Source: Sphingobium sp. DEHP117 | Lineage (GTDB): Bacteria; Pseudomonadota; Alphaproteobacteria; Sphingomonadales; Sphingomonadaceae | Length of the DNA: 64,000 bases | Assembly (NCBI RefSeq): GCF_030867385.1 | Contig: NZ_JAPFBJ010000001.1 | Location: forward strand, 806,001 to 870,000 | Direction of reading: 5' to 3' | In this document: piece after piece, positions 9,951 to 18,313 of the stretch | Position numbering within the stretch: the stretch's first letter is position 1 | How the letters are laid out: each line of letters opens with the position of its first letter | Position numbers and translations under genes: made by a program | The notes under the pieces: model-generated | What the model was told of the DNA's origin: nothing | The model's database searches: none | What the model saw: only the letters and a program-made list of their open reading frames with translations

Positions 9951-11732
9951 ATGCACGCATATCGCACCCATACCTGCGCCGAGCCGCGCCCCGCCCACGC
10001 CGGAGAGATTGTTCGCGTGTCCGGCTGGGTGCACAGAAAGCGGGACCATGGCGACCTGGTGTTTATCGATCTGCGCGATCATTATGGCATGGTGCAGATC
10101 GTCACAGAGGTGGACGGGCCGGTCTTCAAAGTGATCGAGGGCTTGAAACCCGAGAGCGTGGTGACGATCACCGGCAAGGTTGTGGCGCGCGCCAAAGAGG
10201 CAGTGAACCCCAACCTGCCCACCGGAGAGGTGGAAATTCGCGCCGAGGATGCCGTGGTGCTGTCCGCCGCCGCGGAGCTGCCTCTCCCTGTTGCGGGCGA
10301 ACAGGAATATCCGGAGGATGTGCGCCTGCGCTATCGCTTCCTCGATCTGCGGCGTGAGACGTTGCATGCCAACATCGTCAAGCGCACCAGGATTATCTCT
10401 GACATGCGCCGCCGGATGGAAGGCGCTGGCTTCACCGAATATTCGACCCCGATCCTGACGGCGAGCAGCCCTGAGGGCGCGCGCGATTTCCTTGTGCCCA
10501 GCCGCATCCATGCGGGCAAATTTTATGCGCTTCCGCAGGCGCCGCAGCAGTATAAGCAGCTGCTGATGGTTGCGGGGTTCGACCGTTATTTCCAGATCGC
10601 GCCGTGCTTCCGCGATGAAGACCCGCGCGCGGACCGTCTGCCGGGCGAGTTCTACCAGCTCGATCTCGAGATGAGCTTCGTCACACAGGAAGACGTGTGG
10701 AATACGATGGAGCCGGTGATCGCGGAAGTGTTCCAGGCGTTTGCTGACGGTAAGCCGGTGACTCCGGCGGGCAGCTTCCCCCGGATTCCCCACGCCGAGG
10801 CAATGCTGAAATATGGCTCTGACAAGCCTGACCTGCGCAATCCCGTGCTGATCACGGATGTGACCGAGCATTTCGTCGGCTCCGGCTTCGGCATCTTTGC
10901 GGGCATCGTGGAGGGCGGCGGCGTGATCCGCGCGATTCCTGCTCCCGGCGCGGGCGCGGGCAGCCGCAAGTTCTTTGACGACATGAACCTCTGGGCGCGG
11001 GGCGAGGGCTATTCCGGCCTCGGTTACATCAATATCAAGGATGGCGAACCGGGCGGCCCTATCGCCAAGAACCACGGCCCGGAAGCAACCGCCAGGCTGA
11101 TCGAGGCGCTGGGCCTCGGCCCCAATGACGGCGTGTTTTTTGCGGCTGGCAAGGAGGCGCAGGCGGCGAAGCTGGCTGGCCTCGCGCGCATCCGCGTCGG
11201 CGAGCAGCTGGACCTGATCGACAAGGACCGGTTCGAACTGTGCTGGATCGTCGATTTCCCGTTCTACGAATATGACGAGGACGAGAAGAAGCTCGACTTC
11301 GCGCACAACCCGTTCTCGATGCCGCAGGGGGGCATGGAGGCTCTCGAGGGCAGCGATCCGCTGTCGATCAAGGCCTATCAGTATGACATGGTCTGTAATG
11401 GCTACGAGATCGCCTCCGGCTCGATCCGTAACCAGCACCCGGACCTGATGGTCAAGGCGTTCGAGCTGGTCGGCCTCTCGAAACAGGATGTCGAGGAGCG
11501 CTTCGGCGGCCTCTATCGCGCGTTCCAATATGGCGCGCCGCCGCACGGCGGCATGGCGGCTGGTGTGGATCGCATCGTGATGCTGCTCTGCGGCGCGCAG
11601 AACCTGCGCGAGATTACGCTGTTCCCGATGAACCAGCGCGCGGAAGATCTGCTGATGGGCGCGCCGTCTCCGGCGGCCTTAAAGCAGCTGCGCGAGCTGC
11701 ATATCCGGGTAGTGGAACCACAAAAGGGCTAA
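9951..11732 (+). CDS. aspS: Aspartyl-tRNA synthetase
   Basis: Class II synthetase charging tRNA-Asp. The 593-aa bacterial-type enzyme has an N-terminal OB-fold anticodon-binding domain ([20 protein letters not shown]), motif 2 ([19 protein letters not shown]), a large bacterial insertion (GAD-type) in the middle and motif 3 ([15 protein letters not shown]). Translation from ATG 9951 ([13 protein letters not shown]) matches the family; the upstream in-frame ATG at 9927 adds eight unlikely residues. Whether it is Asp-specific or also charges tRNA-Asn cannot be told from sequence reading alone. Confidence 0.97.
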   Translation: MHAYRTHTCAEPRPAHAGEIVRVSGWVHRKRDHGDLVFIDLRDHYGMVQIVTEVDGPVFKVIEGLKPESVVTITGKVVARAKEAVNPNLPTGEVEIRAEDAVVLSAAAELPLPVAGEQEYPEDVRLRYRFLDLRRETLHANIVKRTRIISDMRRRMEGAGFTEYSTPILTASSPEGARDFLVPSRIHAGKFYALPQAPQQYKQLLMVAGFDRYFQIAPCFRDEDPRADRLPGEFYQLDLEMSFVTQEDVWNTMEPVIAEVFQAFADGKPVTPAGSFPRIPHAEAMLKYGSDKPDLRNPVLITDVTEHFVGSGFGIFAGIVEGGGVIRAIPAPGAGAGSRKFFDDMNLWARGEGYSGLGYINIKDGEPGGPIAKNHGPEATARLIEALGLGPNDGVFFAAGKEAQAAKLAGLARIRVGEQLDLIDKDRFELCWIVDFPFYEYDEDEKKLDFAHNPFSMPQGGMEALEGSDPLSIKAYQYDMVCNGYEIASGSIRNQHPDLMVKAFELVGLSKQDVEERFGGLYRAFQYGAPPHGGMAAGVDRIVMLLCGAQNLREITLFPMNQRAEDLLMGAPSPAALKQLRELHIRVVEPQKG

Positions 11733-11756
11733 CCCCACCCGGTTGCACTTGCAAAT

Positions 11757-11778
11757 CTGTGAAACTGTGATACTGTGA
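11757..11778 (+). promoter_or_regulatory. Three CTGTGA repeats with 8-bp period: candidate antitoxin operator
   Basis: CTGTGA occurs at 11757-11762, 11765-11770 and 11773-11778, exactly 8 bp apart, ending 5 bases before the antitoxin ATG at 11784. RHH repressors such as MetJ and CopG bind short tandem or symmetric sites with about this spacing, and the downstream gene starts with an RHH-type motif. The repeats cover the spacer and -10 region of a possible promoter (TTGCAA at 11749-11754). Confidence 0.6.
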
Positions 11779-11783
11779 CGTTC

Positions 11784-12155
11784 ATGAAGAACGTCACCAT
11801 ATCGCTCGACGATGAAACCCACCGCAATGCCCGCATCCGCGCGGCGGAGATGGGCACGTCGCTCTCCGCGCTGGTGAAGCAATATCTCGAATCGCTGGGC
11901 GATGCGTCCGGTGCGGGCTCACAGGAGGTGCGGGACATGCAAATGGGATATAAGGCCATGCCTACCTCCATGGAGAAGCCGGAGGGGCCGCCCTATTGGG
12001 TGAATGGCAAGAAGGTGTTCACGCCAGACGGCAAAACGCGCCAGCCCGGTGCGCTACGGGGCAAGATCCATATGGCGGATGATTTCGATGAGACGCCAGA
12101 GTGGCTGATCGACGCCTTCGAGGGCAAGAACACCGATCTGCCCTGGCCCGAATGA
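11784..12155 (+). CDS. Hybrid antitoxin: RHH-type N-terminus with toxin-neutralising tail
   Basis: The 123-aa product begins like a ribbon-helix-helix DNA-binding protein (MKNVTISLDDETHRNARIRA, then EMGTSLSALVKQYLESL), as in FitA-type antitoxins. After a linker (residues about 45-90) it ends in ALRGKIHMADDFDETPEWL-IDAFEG, a pattern typical of the C-terminal tail of Phd/DUF2281-type antitoxins that wraps the toxin. The start is ATG 11784; a GTG at 11775 lies inside the repeat operator. The stop overlaps the toxin start (ATGA), the standard antitoxin-first order. Autorepression through the upstream repeats is likely. Confidence 0.8.
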   Translation: MKNVTISLDDETHRNARIRAAEMGTSLSALVKQYLESLGDASGAGSQEVRDMQMGYKAMPTSMEKPEGPPYWVNGKKVFTPDGKTRQPGALRGKIHMADDFDETPEWLIDAFEGKNTDLPWPE

Positions 12156-12535
12156 GGCTGCTCCTCGATACGCATGTGCTGCTGTGGTGGCTGCAGGACA
12201 GTCCGCGTCTCGGCCCCACAGCCCGCAGGCTAATCGGGGACAGCCGCAACTATCTCGCGATCAGCATAGCCTCGCCGTGGGAGATTTCCGTCAAGCACCG
12301 TATCGGCAAGCTCGATGACAGCGGCGCGGCGGTAATCGCACAGCTGGACGCGATGGGGATGGAGTTGATCGGCCTCACGCCCGCGCATCTTGCCGTGCTG
12401 GAAGGCTTGCCTGCGCATCACCGCGATCCGTTCGACCATATGATCATCGCGCAGGCGAAGGCCGAGGGGATGACGATCATGACGGATGATGCCATCATTC
12501 CGCGCTATTCCGTTCCTTGCGTGGGTGTGGAATAA
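12152..12535 (+). CDS. PIN-domain toxin (VapC-like ribonuclease)
   Basis: The 127-aa PIN-domain protein starts MRLLLDTHVLLWWLQDS with the first catalytic Asp, has the conserved Glu in ASPWEISVKHRIGKL, and ends with the acidic-site segment HHRDPFDHMIIAQAKAEG and MTDDAIIPRY. PIN toxins cleave RNA, often initiator tRNA or rRNA, when freed from the antitoxin. ATG 12152 overlaps the antitoxin stop; an upstream in-frame start at 12101 would lie inside the antitoxin gene. The ppk2 ATG follows 10 bases later, so read-through into ppk2 is likely. Confidence 0.9.
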   Translation: MRLLLDTHVLLWWLQDSPRLGPTARRLIGDSRNYLAISIASPWEISVKHRIGKLDDSGAAVIAQLDAMGMELIGLTPAHLAVLEGLPAHHRDPFDHMIIAQAKAEGMTIMTDDAIIPRYSVPCVGVE

Positions 12536-12545
12536 TGGCGGTGAT

Positions 12546-13337
12546 ATGACCATCTCCCTCTCCGATTACGAAGCCGGTCTCGATTTCGATGGCGATTATG
12601 ATGCGGCGCTTTCTGATCTACAGGACCGGCTGGAGCGCATTCAGACCGCGCATATCGTGCATGGCCGGCGCAGCGTCATCCTTTTCGAGGGGTGGGACGC
12701 TTCGGGCAAGGGCGGCATCATCAAGCGCCTTACCGCTACGCTCGACCCGCGCTATTATCAGGTCTGGCCGATCGGCGCCCCCAGCGAGGAGGAAAAGGAT
12801 CATCATTTCCTCTGGCGCTTCTGGCGTCGCCTGCCTTCGGCGCGCAATATCGGCATATTCGACCGCAGCTGGTACGGCCGCGTGCTGGTGGAGCGGGTGG
12901 AGGGCTTCTGCACCGAGCGCGAGTGGAAGCGCGGCTATGACGAGATCAACGAGTTCGAGGCGCAGCAGATCGACAGCGGTACCAACATCGTAAAGCTGTT
13001 CGTCCATGTGACTCAAGAGGAACAGGACAAGCAGCTCGCCGAGCGGCTGGATGATCCATGGAAGCGATGGAAAACGGGGGCGGAAGACTATCGGAACCGT
13101 GCGCGACGGGCGGATTATCTCGAAGCGATGCACGAGATGTTCCGCCTCACCGACACTCGCTGGGCTCCCTGGACGGTGATCGATGGCAACAATCGCAAGG
13201 CGGGGCGCATTGCCGCGCTGACAGCCATCGCAAATGCGCTCGAAAAATATGTGCCAATGACCATGCCGGATGCCGATCCCGCCGTTGTGGCACTGGCGCA
13301 CGAGGCTTTCGGATACCGCAAACCCGACGCCGAATAG
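12546..13337 (+). CDS. ppk2: Polyphosphate kinase 2
   Basis: Uses polyphosphate to phosphorylate nucleoside di- or monophosphates, or makes polyP in reverse. The 263-aa one-domain PPK2 has Walker A FEGWDASGKGGIIKR, the lid motif FDRSWYGRVLVERVEGF, and VTQEEQDKQLAERLDDPWKRWK. The start ATG 12546 is the first that gives the family N-terminus; the frame opens inside the toxin gene. It is the second polyP-synthesis-type enzyme in the window after PPK1. Substrate class (NDP versus NMP) cannot be decided by eye. Confidence 0.95.
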   Translation: MTISLSDYEAGLDFDGDYDAALSDLQDRLERIQTAHIVHGRRSVILFEGWDASGKGGIIKRLTATLDPRYYQVWPIGAPSEEEKDHHFLWRFWRRLPSARNIGIFDRSWYGRVLVERVEGFCTEREWKRGYDEINEFEAQQIDSGTNIVKLFVHVTQEEQDKQLAERLDDPWKRWKTGAEDYRNRARRADYLEAMHEMFRLTDTRWAPWTVIDGNNRKAGRIAALTAIANALEKYVPMTMPDADPAVVALAHEAFGYRKPDAE

Positions 13338-13356
13338 CGTTCACTTTCGTCCGGAC

Positions 13357-13385
13357 TGGAAAATTCCCGGGAAATGTGCTATATA
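13357..13385 (+). promoter_or_regulatory. Candidate cysE promoter with a palindrome in the spacer
   Basis: TGGAAA (13357-13362) and TATATA (13380-13385) are 17 bp apart, and the spacer holds a perfect 10-bp palindrome TTCCCGGGAA (13364-13373). The position suggests an operator for a repressor. The cysE ATG is 27 bases further on. Confidence 0.4.
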
Positions 13386-13411
13386 ACCGCTTGAACTGAG
13401 GGAAGTGTGCC

Positions 13412-14134
13412 ATGCTGGGCGGGTTGATAGCGTATCTGGATTCGATAAAAGCGCGTGATCCCGCGCCGCGCTCGCGTATGGAGATTTTGCTATATCCCGG
13501 CGTGTGGGCGGTGTTCTGGCATCGGATTGCGCACCGCCTTTTCAGAGCGCGGCTCTATTTCCTGGCACGTTCGGTCAACCACCTCGCACGGTTTCTGACC
13601 GGGAACGACATTCACCCAGGCGCGAAAATCGGCCGCAACCTCTTTATCGACCATGGCTTCACCGTCATCGGGGAGACAGCGGAGATCGGCGACAATGTGA
13701 CGCTATATCAGCATGTTACGCTGGGCGGTACGGATCCTGCCAACGGCATAGGTGGCAAGCGCCATCCCACCCTTTCCGACGGCGTGATCGTTGGTTCAGG
13801 CGCTCAGGTGCTGGGGCCGATCATCGTGGGTCCGCGCGCGCGGGTCGGGGCCAATGCGGTGGTCACGAAAGACGTGCCGGAGGGCGCGACGATGGTGGGC
13901 ATCCCGGCGCGGCAGATGCTCGTCGATGTCTCGGCCTATCAGCGCGATTTCGTACCCTATGGCACTCCGTGCAGCGAGGTGTTCGATCCGGCGACGCAGA
14001 AGCTCGAAATCCTGCAATGTGAGGTGGAACGCCTGACAAAGCTGATCGCTGAGCTGAAAAAGGAACGCGATCTCAATCAAGAAGGTGGTGCGCTGTTTCG
14101 GGGTGATGAAGCCGAGGAGCGTGGTTGCGCCTGA
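13412..14134 (+). CDS. cysE: Serine O-acetyltransferase
   Basis: Acetylates serine with acetyl-CoA, the first step of cysteine synthesis (cytosol). The 240-aa product is the short EpsC-type enzyme: an N-terminal helical part (residues 1-60), then left-handed beta-helix hexapeptide repeats ([16 protein letters not shown] ... [16 protein letters not shown] ... [16 protein letters not shown]), with the active-site His in DHG and the GGKRHP loop. A charged helical tail ([20 protein letters not shown]) follows. Its TGA overlaps the ATG of the DUF2794 gene. Confidence 0.95.
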   Translation: MLGGLIAYLDSIKARDPAPRSRMEILLYPGVWAVFWHRIAHRLFRARLYFLARSVNHLARFLTGNDIHPGAKIGRNLFIDHGFTVIGETAEIGDNVTLYQHVTLGGTDPANGIGGKRHPTLSDGVIVGSGAQVLGPIIVGPRARVGANAVVTKDVPEGATMVGIPARQMLVDVSAYQRDFVPYGTPCSEVFDPATQKLEILQCEVERLTKLIAELKKERDLNQEGGALFRGDEAEERGCA

Positions 14135-14475
14135 TGGGCGAGATCACTCCGTTTCCGCAACACAGGCAACCGGGGCAGACCGGTTTTGAGCGGCAGGAGC
14201 TGTCGCGCATCATGGACCTGTATGGCCGTATGGTCTCCGCCGGCCACTGGCGTGACTACTCGATGAACTTCGACAAGGATGCAGCCGTGTTCTGCGCTTT
14301 CCGCCGCGCCGCAGAGAGACCCGAATATCGCATCGAAAAGCGCCCTGCGCTGCGCAACCGGCAGGGCATGTGGGCGCTGATCGGCGAGGCGGGCGCGGTA
14401 TTGAAGCGCGGGCAGGAGTTGGCCGGAGTGCTCGCGCCGGTCGAGCGCAAGCTGGTCAAGCTGATAGATCAGTAG
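14134..14475 (+). CDS. DUF2794 family protein
   Basis: Function unknown. The 113-aa protein fits the small alphaproteobacterial DUF2794 family: MDLYGRMVSAGHWRDYSM, FDKDAAVFCAFRRAAERPEY, and ALRNRQGMWALIGEAGAVLK. No signal peptide or membrane segment is visible. TGATG overlap with cysE makes translational coupling likely; the pairing with cysE is seen in other sphingomonads and suggests a link to cysteine or sulfur status (inference). Confidence 0.85.
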   Translation: MGEITPFPQHRQPGQTGFERQELSRIMDLYGRMVSAGHWRDYSMNFDKDAAVFCAFRRAAERPEYRIEKRPALRNRQGMWALIGEAGAVLKRGQELAGVLAPVERKLVKLIDQ

Positions 14476-14531
14476 CGTTGGCCAGTGGCGTCTCGTCTGC
14501 GGGATGAATAAAAATAACTCTACCTTAGTAC

Positions 14532-14563
14532 TTGACATATGATTGTCAGCGTTTCACTGTCAT
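14532..14563 (+). promoter_or_regulatory. Candidate Pho box before the phosphate porin
   Basis: TTGACAT (14532-14538) and TTGTCAG (14543-14549) are spaced 11 bp apart, as in PhoB half-sites (consensus CTGTCAT), and a perfect CTGTCAT follows at 14557-14563, 14 bp further. The third site is out of the 11-bp phase. The first gene downstream is an OprP/OprO-type porin, and phoB is encoded next door. Confidence 0.6.
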
Positions 14564-14612
14564 GCAATCGGCGCGAAACGGGCAATATGGTGTAGCGATG
14601 TTGGAACTACCG

Positions 14613-14628
14613 CGTCAAACTGTTGACG
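14613..14628 (+). promoter_or_regulatory. Perfect hairpin abutting the porin ribosome-binding site
   Basis: CGTCAA-ACTG-TTGACG is a perfect 6-bp inverted repeat whose last G is the first base of GGAGG (14628-14632), six bases before the porin ATG. It could reduce ribosome access or be a DNA operator. Confidence 0.35.
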
Positions 14629-14638
14629 GAGGCACCCA

Positions 14639-16081
14639 ATGACGCTTCGTATCTCGTTTCCCGTGGCCCTGTTGCTCGGCTGCTCCGTGTTCCCAGCAAC
14701 CGTCAAGGCGCAGGCCATCAGCGCGCGGGAGGCCGCGGCGCTGCGAGCGGAGATGACGGCGTTAAGGGCGCAGGTAGAGGCATTGCAGGCGCGCCTTGAT
14801 GAGGCAGAAAGCGGCGCGGAGACGGCCGCTGCCAGCGCTCAGTCCGCAGCCGCCACCGCCGAACGCGCCTCGACCAACGCGCAGAAGGCGGTCGAACTCG
14901 CACAGAAGGCTCCCACGATCAAGTTCAAGGGCGCGCCGGAGATCAGCGACGGCAAGGGCTGGTCGTTTAAACCACGCGGCCGCTTCCAGTGGGATGTCGC
15001 CAGCGTCAACGCCCCTGACGGTGTCAACAATCCCGGCTTGGGTTTTTCCAACAAGGTGCGGCGGCTGTATCTTGGCTTTCAGGGGACGATTCCAGGCGGA
15101 TTCGGCTATCGCGTGGAAACGGATATCGCCAACAGCACCGTGACGTTGACGGATGTCTACCTCACTTATGATCGCGGGCCATTCAACGTCACGCTCGGCC
15201 AGTACAAGCCTTTCGGCTCGCTCGATGAGCTGACGAGTGATCTTGATACCAGTCTCATGGAGCGCGCGGCGTTCGTGCAGGCCTTCGGTTTCGAGCGGCG
15301 TCTGGGCCTCGGCTTCGGCTATGCCAAGGGCGATGTGGTGGCCAATGCGGGCGTGTTCACCGATGACATCAAGGCGCTGTCCGGCAACAACACCGGCACG
15401 ACCGTCAACGGAGACGCGAACAACAGCTATAGCGTCGATGGCCGCATCGCCTGGATGCCGAAGCTCGACAAGGTGCAGCTGCATGTCGGCGGCTCGGTGC
15501 ACCTGCGCGACATGAACAATCTTTCGACCACCAACGTTACCTATCAGGCCCGCCCCGGCACTGGCACTACTGACGTGCGTTTCATTTCTGCTGGCGGCAG
15601 GAGGGTGAGCAAGGAGTTCGGCGCGGGGTTGGAGCTGGCGGCGATTTCCGGCCCGCTACACGTCACCGGCGAAGCATACTGGTTCCGCCCCGAGCTGGTA
15701 TCGAACGGCAGGAACGCGCAATTTTTCGGCGGCTATGGCGAGGTCGGCTATATGCTGACGGGGGGCGATACTCGGCCCTACAAGAAAGGCACCTTTGGCT
15801 CGGTTTCGCCCGTCAAGCCGGTGGGCAAAGGGGGCTTCGGCGCGGTGCAACTCGTGGCGCGCTATGATTATCTCGATCTCAACGACCCGACGCGGGCGAT
15901 CCAGGGGGGTACGCAAAAGGGCTATTATGCGGGCGTCAACTGGTGGCCGGTCGAGTATATCAAGTTCATGCTCAACTATGGGCACATGGATTACAGCAAC
16001 GCGACCCAGGTGGATACGACGAACGGCGACCGCAGCTATGGCGTCGATACTGTAGCCGCACGCGCTCAGCTGAGCTTCTGA
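14639..16081 (+). CDS. OprP/OprO-type phosphate porin
   Basis: Outer-membrane channel for phosphate or polyphosphate uptake (inferred from family). The 480-aa product has a Sec signal peptide ending near VKAQA (residue 25), an N-terminal coiled coil of alternating Ala, Glu and Gln (about 27-90) typical of porins of this group, then a barrel of alternating aromatic strands (FQWDVASVN, GYRVETDIANSTVTLTDVYL, NVTLGQYKPFGSLDELTSD) and a terminal Phe strand (ARAQLSF). It has an excellent RBS (GGAGG) and sits behind a Pho box, convergent with phoB. Substrate preference is not readable from sequence. Confidence 0.85.
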   Translation: MTLRISFPVALLLGCSVFPATVKAQAISAREAAALRAEMTALRAQVEALQARLDEAESGAETAAASAQSAAATAERASTNAQKAVELAQKAPTIKFKGAPEISDGKGWSFKPRGRFQWDVASVNAPDGVNNPGLGFSNKVRRLYLGFQGTIPGGFGYRVETDIANSTVTLTDVYLTYDRGPFNVTLGQYKPFGSLDELTSDLDTSLMERAAFVQAFGFERRLGLGFGYAKGDVVANAGVFTDDIKALSGNNTGTTVNGDANNSYSVDGRIAWMPKLDKVQLHVGGSVHLRDMNNLSTTNVTYQARPGTGTTDVRFISAGGRRVSKEFGAGLELAAISGPLHVTGEAYWFRPELVSNGRNAQFFGGYGEVGYMLTGGDTRPYKKGTFGSVSPVKPVGKGGFGAVQLVARYDYLDLNDPTRAIQGGTQKGYYAGVNWWPVEYIKFMLNYGHMDYSNATQVDTTNGDRSYGVDTVAARAQLSF

Positions 16082-16093
16082 CAAGGGTTATGG

Positions 16094-16118
16094 GAAGCGG
16101 CCTTTAATGCGCCGCTTC
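16094..16118. terminator. Hairpin between porin and phoB 3' ends
   Basis: GAAGCGGC (16094-16101) pairs with GCCGCTTC (16111-16118) around a 9-base loop containing the phoB stop codon. There is no T-run on either strand, so it is only a possible bidirectional stop for the two convergent genes. Confidence 0.3.
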
Positions 16119-16802
16119 AGAATCCAGCGCGTATCCGGCCGAACGCACGGTGCGGATGATATCCCTGCGCCCGCCGACGTTGATCGCCTTGCGCAGGCGG
16201 CGGATATGCACATCGACGGTGCGCAGCTCGATGTCGCTGTCATGGCCCCACACGCTGTCGAGCAGCCGCTCGCGCGAGAACACCCAGCCCGGATGCTCCA
16301 GGAAATGCTTGAGCAATCGATACTCGGTCGGCCCCAGCGGGATCATCTGGCCCGCCCGGCGCACCTTGTGGCCCACGGTATCCATTTCGATGTCCGAAAA
16401 GGTCAGCGTCTCTCCTGCCAGCGCCGGTCGCACGCGGCGCAGCACGGCGCCCACCCGCGCCACCAGCTCACGCGGGGAAAAGGGCTTGGTGACATAGTCG
16501 TCCGCCCCGGTCTCCAGCCCCCGCACCCTGTCCTCTTCCTCGCCGCGGGCGGTGAGCATGATGATCGGCACATTCGCGGTGTTGGGGTTTCGGCGCAGGC
16601 GGCGGCAGACCTCTATGCCCGACAGGCTCTCGACCATCCAGTCCAGCAGCACGATGTCCGGAATGCGCTCCTGCGCCAGGATCAGCGCCTCCTCGCCATC
16701 CACCGTGTGCGAGACCTCGAAGTCTTCCTTGCGGAAATGCCAGGTGACAAGCTCGGCGAGGGCGGCATCGTCCTCGACCAGCAGCATATGGGCGCGGCTC
16801 AT
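16104..16802 (-). CDS. phoB: Phosphate regulon response regulator PhoB
   Basis: OmpR/PhoB-class DNA-binding regulator phosphorylated by PhoR; activates Pho genes. The 232-aa product has a receiver domain (HMLLVEDDAALAELV with acidic pocket, phospho-acceptor Asp in PDIVLLDWMV, Thr and Lys switch residues in MLTARGEEEDR and YVTKPFSP) and a winged-helix C-terminal domain (GPTEYRLLKHFLEHPGWVFS, VDVHIRRLRKAI). It is the last gene of phoR-pstSCAB-phoU-phoB. No Pho box precedes phoB directly, so its expression depends on read-through from upstream. Confidence 0.97.
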   Translation of the reverse strand: MSRAHMLLVEDDAALAELVTWHFRKEDFEVSHTVDGEEALILAQERIPDIVLLDWMVESLSGIEVCRRLRRNPNTANVPIIMLTARGEEEDRVRGLETGADDYVTKPFSPRELVARVGAVLRRVRPALAGETLTFSDIEMDTVGHKVRRAGQMIPLGPTEYRLLKHFLEHPGWVFSRERLLDSVWGHDSDIELRTVDVHIRRLRKAINVGGRRDIIRTVRSAGYALDSEAAH

Positions 16803-16816
16803 GCAAAAAGCTCCGT

Positions 16817-17506
16817 TCAGCTTTCGATTTTAACGTCCTTGTCGCGCTCGGGCAGATATTCCCCGGTCGCGGCATAATAGACCATCTCGGCGACGTTGGT
16901 GGCGTGGTCGCCGATGCGCTCCAGGTTCTTGGCGATGAACAGCAGGTGCGCGCACTCCGAAATCGTCTTGGGGTTCTCGACCATGTAGGTCACGAGTGTG
17001 CGGAAGATGCTGTTGTAGAAGCTGTCGACGACCGAATCGCGCGCAATCACCGCTTCGGCGAGCAGCGCATCGCGCGCGGAGAAGGCATTGAGCGCATCGC
17101 CCACCATCTCGCTAGCCACCTGCGCCATCGAGGGCAGAAGCGAAATCGGCTCGATCGTCCGATGATCGCCGATCTTGGGCACGCGCTTGGCGATGTTTTT
17201 GGCATAATCACCGATGCGTTCGACCACGCCGACGATCTTCAGCGCGGCGATCACCTCGCGCAGGTCGTCCGCCAGCGGCGCGCGCAGGGCGATGATCTGC
17301 ACCACCAGCCGCTCGACCTCAGACTCCAGCGCGTCGATGCGCTCGTCACCGAGCACGACTGCCTTGGCTTTCTTGGTATCCTGCTCGACAAGGGCGGTCA
17401 TCGCCTCATCGATTGCGGTTTCCACCCGTCCGCCCATCTCGGCGATAAGGCCGCGCAGGCGGTTGATGTCTTCATCAAAGGCTTTGACAGTATGCTGTTC
17501 GGCCAT
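16817..17506 (-). CDS. phoU: Phosphate signalling protein PhoU
   Basis: Links the Pst transporter to PhoR and represses Pho signalling when phosphate is plentiful; its loss makes cells overtake phosphate in other bacteria. The 229-aa protein is all-helical with two repeated three-helix bundles holding metal-binding E/DxxxD motifs (ALESEVERLVVQIIALRAP and ERIGDHATNVAEMVYYA). The second repeat starts around residue 120. It lies 14 bases before phoB. Confidence 0.96.
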   Translation of the reverse strand: MAEQHTVKAFDEDINRLRGLIAEMGGRVETAIDEAMTALVEQDTKKAKAVVLGDERIDALESEVERLVVQIIALRAPLADDLREVIAALKIVGVVERIGDYAKNIAKRVPKIGDHRTIEPISLLPSMAQVASEMVGDALNAFSARDALLAEAVIARDSVVDSFYNSIFRTLVTYMVENPKTISECAHLLFIAKNLERIGDHATNVAEMVYYAATGEYLPERDKDVKIES

Positions 17507-17535
17507 CGTTCATTCCTCCAGCATGGCAAAAGGGT

Positions 17536-18306
17536 TCAGCCGTAGCGGCCGGTGATATAATCCTTGGTGCGATCCTCGCGCGGATTGGTGAAGATTTCGG
17601 ATGTCGAGCCATATTCGACCAGTGTTCCCAGGTGGAAGAAGGCGGTGCGTTGCGAAACGCGCGCGGCCTGCTGCATATTGTGGGTCACGATCACGATGGC
17701 ATAGCGGCCGCGCAGCTCGTGGATCAGTTCCTCGATCTTGGCGGTAGCGATCGGGTCGAGCGCGGAGCATGGCTCGTCCATCAGGATCACTTCCGGCTCC
17801 ACCGCAATCGCGCGGCCGATGCACAGGCGCTGCTGCTGCCCGCCCGACAGTGCGGTTCCGCTGTCCTTGAGGCGATCCTTCACCTCGTCCCACAGGCCTG
17901 CGCGCCGAAGCGACGATTCGACGATCACGTCGAGGTCCGCCTTGGCGCTGGCGAGGCCATGAATACGCGGGCCATAGGCAATATTGTCATAGATCGACTT
18001 CGGGAACGGATTGGGCTTCTGGAACACCATGCCGACACGCGCGCGCAGCTGAACCACGTCCATGCCGGAGGAATAGATGTTCTCGCCATCGAGCGTGATT
18101 TCGCCCTCCACCCGCGCACTCGCCACCGTGTCGTTCATGCGGTTCAACGTCCGCAGAAACGTCGATTTGCCGCAGCCGGAAGGGCCGATGAAGGCGGTCA
18201 CGTTGTCGGTATCGACATCGATCGAGACATTCTGGATCGCCTGCTTCTCGCCATAATAGACGTTGACGTTGCGGGCGCTCATCTTGGGTGGGGTGGGCTG
18301 TGACAT
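17536..18306 (-). CDS. pstB: Phosphate ABC transporter ATPase PstB
   Basis: Energises inner-membrane phosphate import. The 256-aa ATPase has Walker [17 protein letters not shown], the Q-loop near [16 protein letters not shown], signature [14 protein letters not shown], Walker [13 protein letters not shown] and switch histidine in [12 protein letters not shown]. It follows pstA with a seven-base gap and precedes phoU. Confidence 0.98.
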   Translation of the reverse strand: MSQPTPPKMSARNVNVYYGEKQAIQNVSIDVDTDNVTAFIGPSGCGKSTFLRTLNRMNDTVASARVEGEITLDGENIYSSGMDVVQLRARVGMVFQKPNPFPKSIYDNIAYGPRIHGLASAKADLDVIVESSLRRAGLWDEVKDRLKDSGTALSGGQQQRLCIGRAIAVEPEVILMDEPCSALDPIATAKIEELIHELRGRYAIVIVTHNMQQAARVSQRTAFFHLGTLVEYGSTSEIFTNPREDRTKDYITGRYG

Positions 18307-18313
18307 AAGCGCG

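Noticed and set aside
9936..11546. 536-codon minus-strand frame opposite aspS
   Set aside because: Exact antisense of a conserved essential gene, with a His- and Arg-rich translation typical of shadow frames.
11757..11778. Short CRISPR-like array
   Set aside because: Three six-base repeats at 8-bp period are far too short for CRISPR; no cas genes occur in the window.
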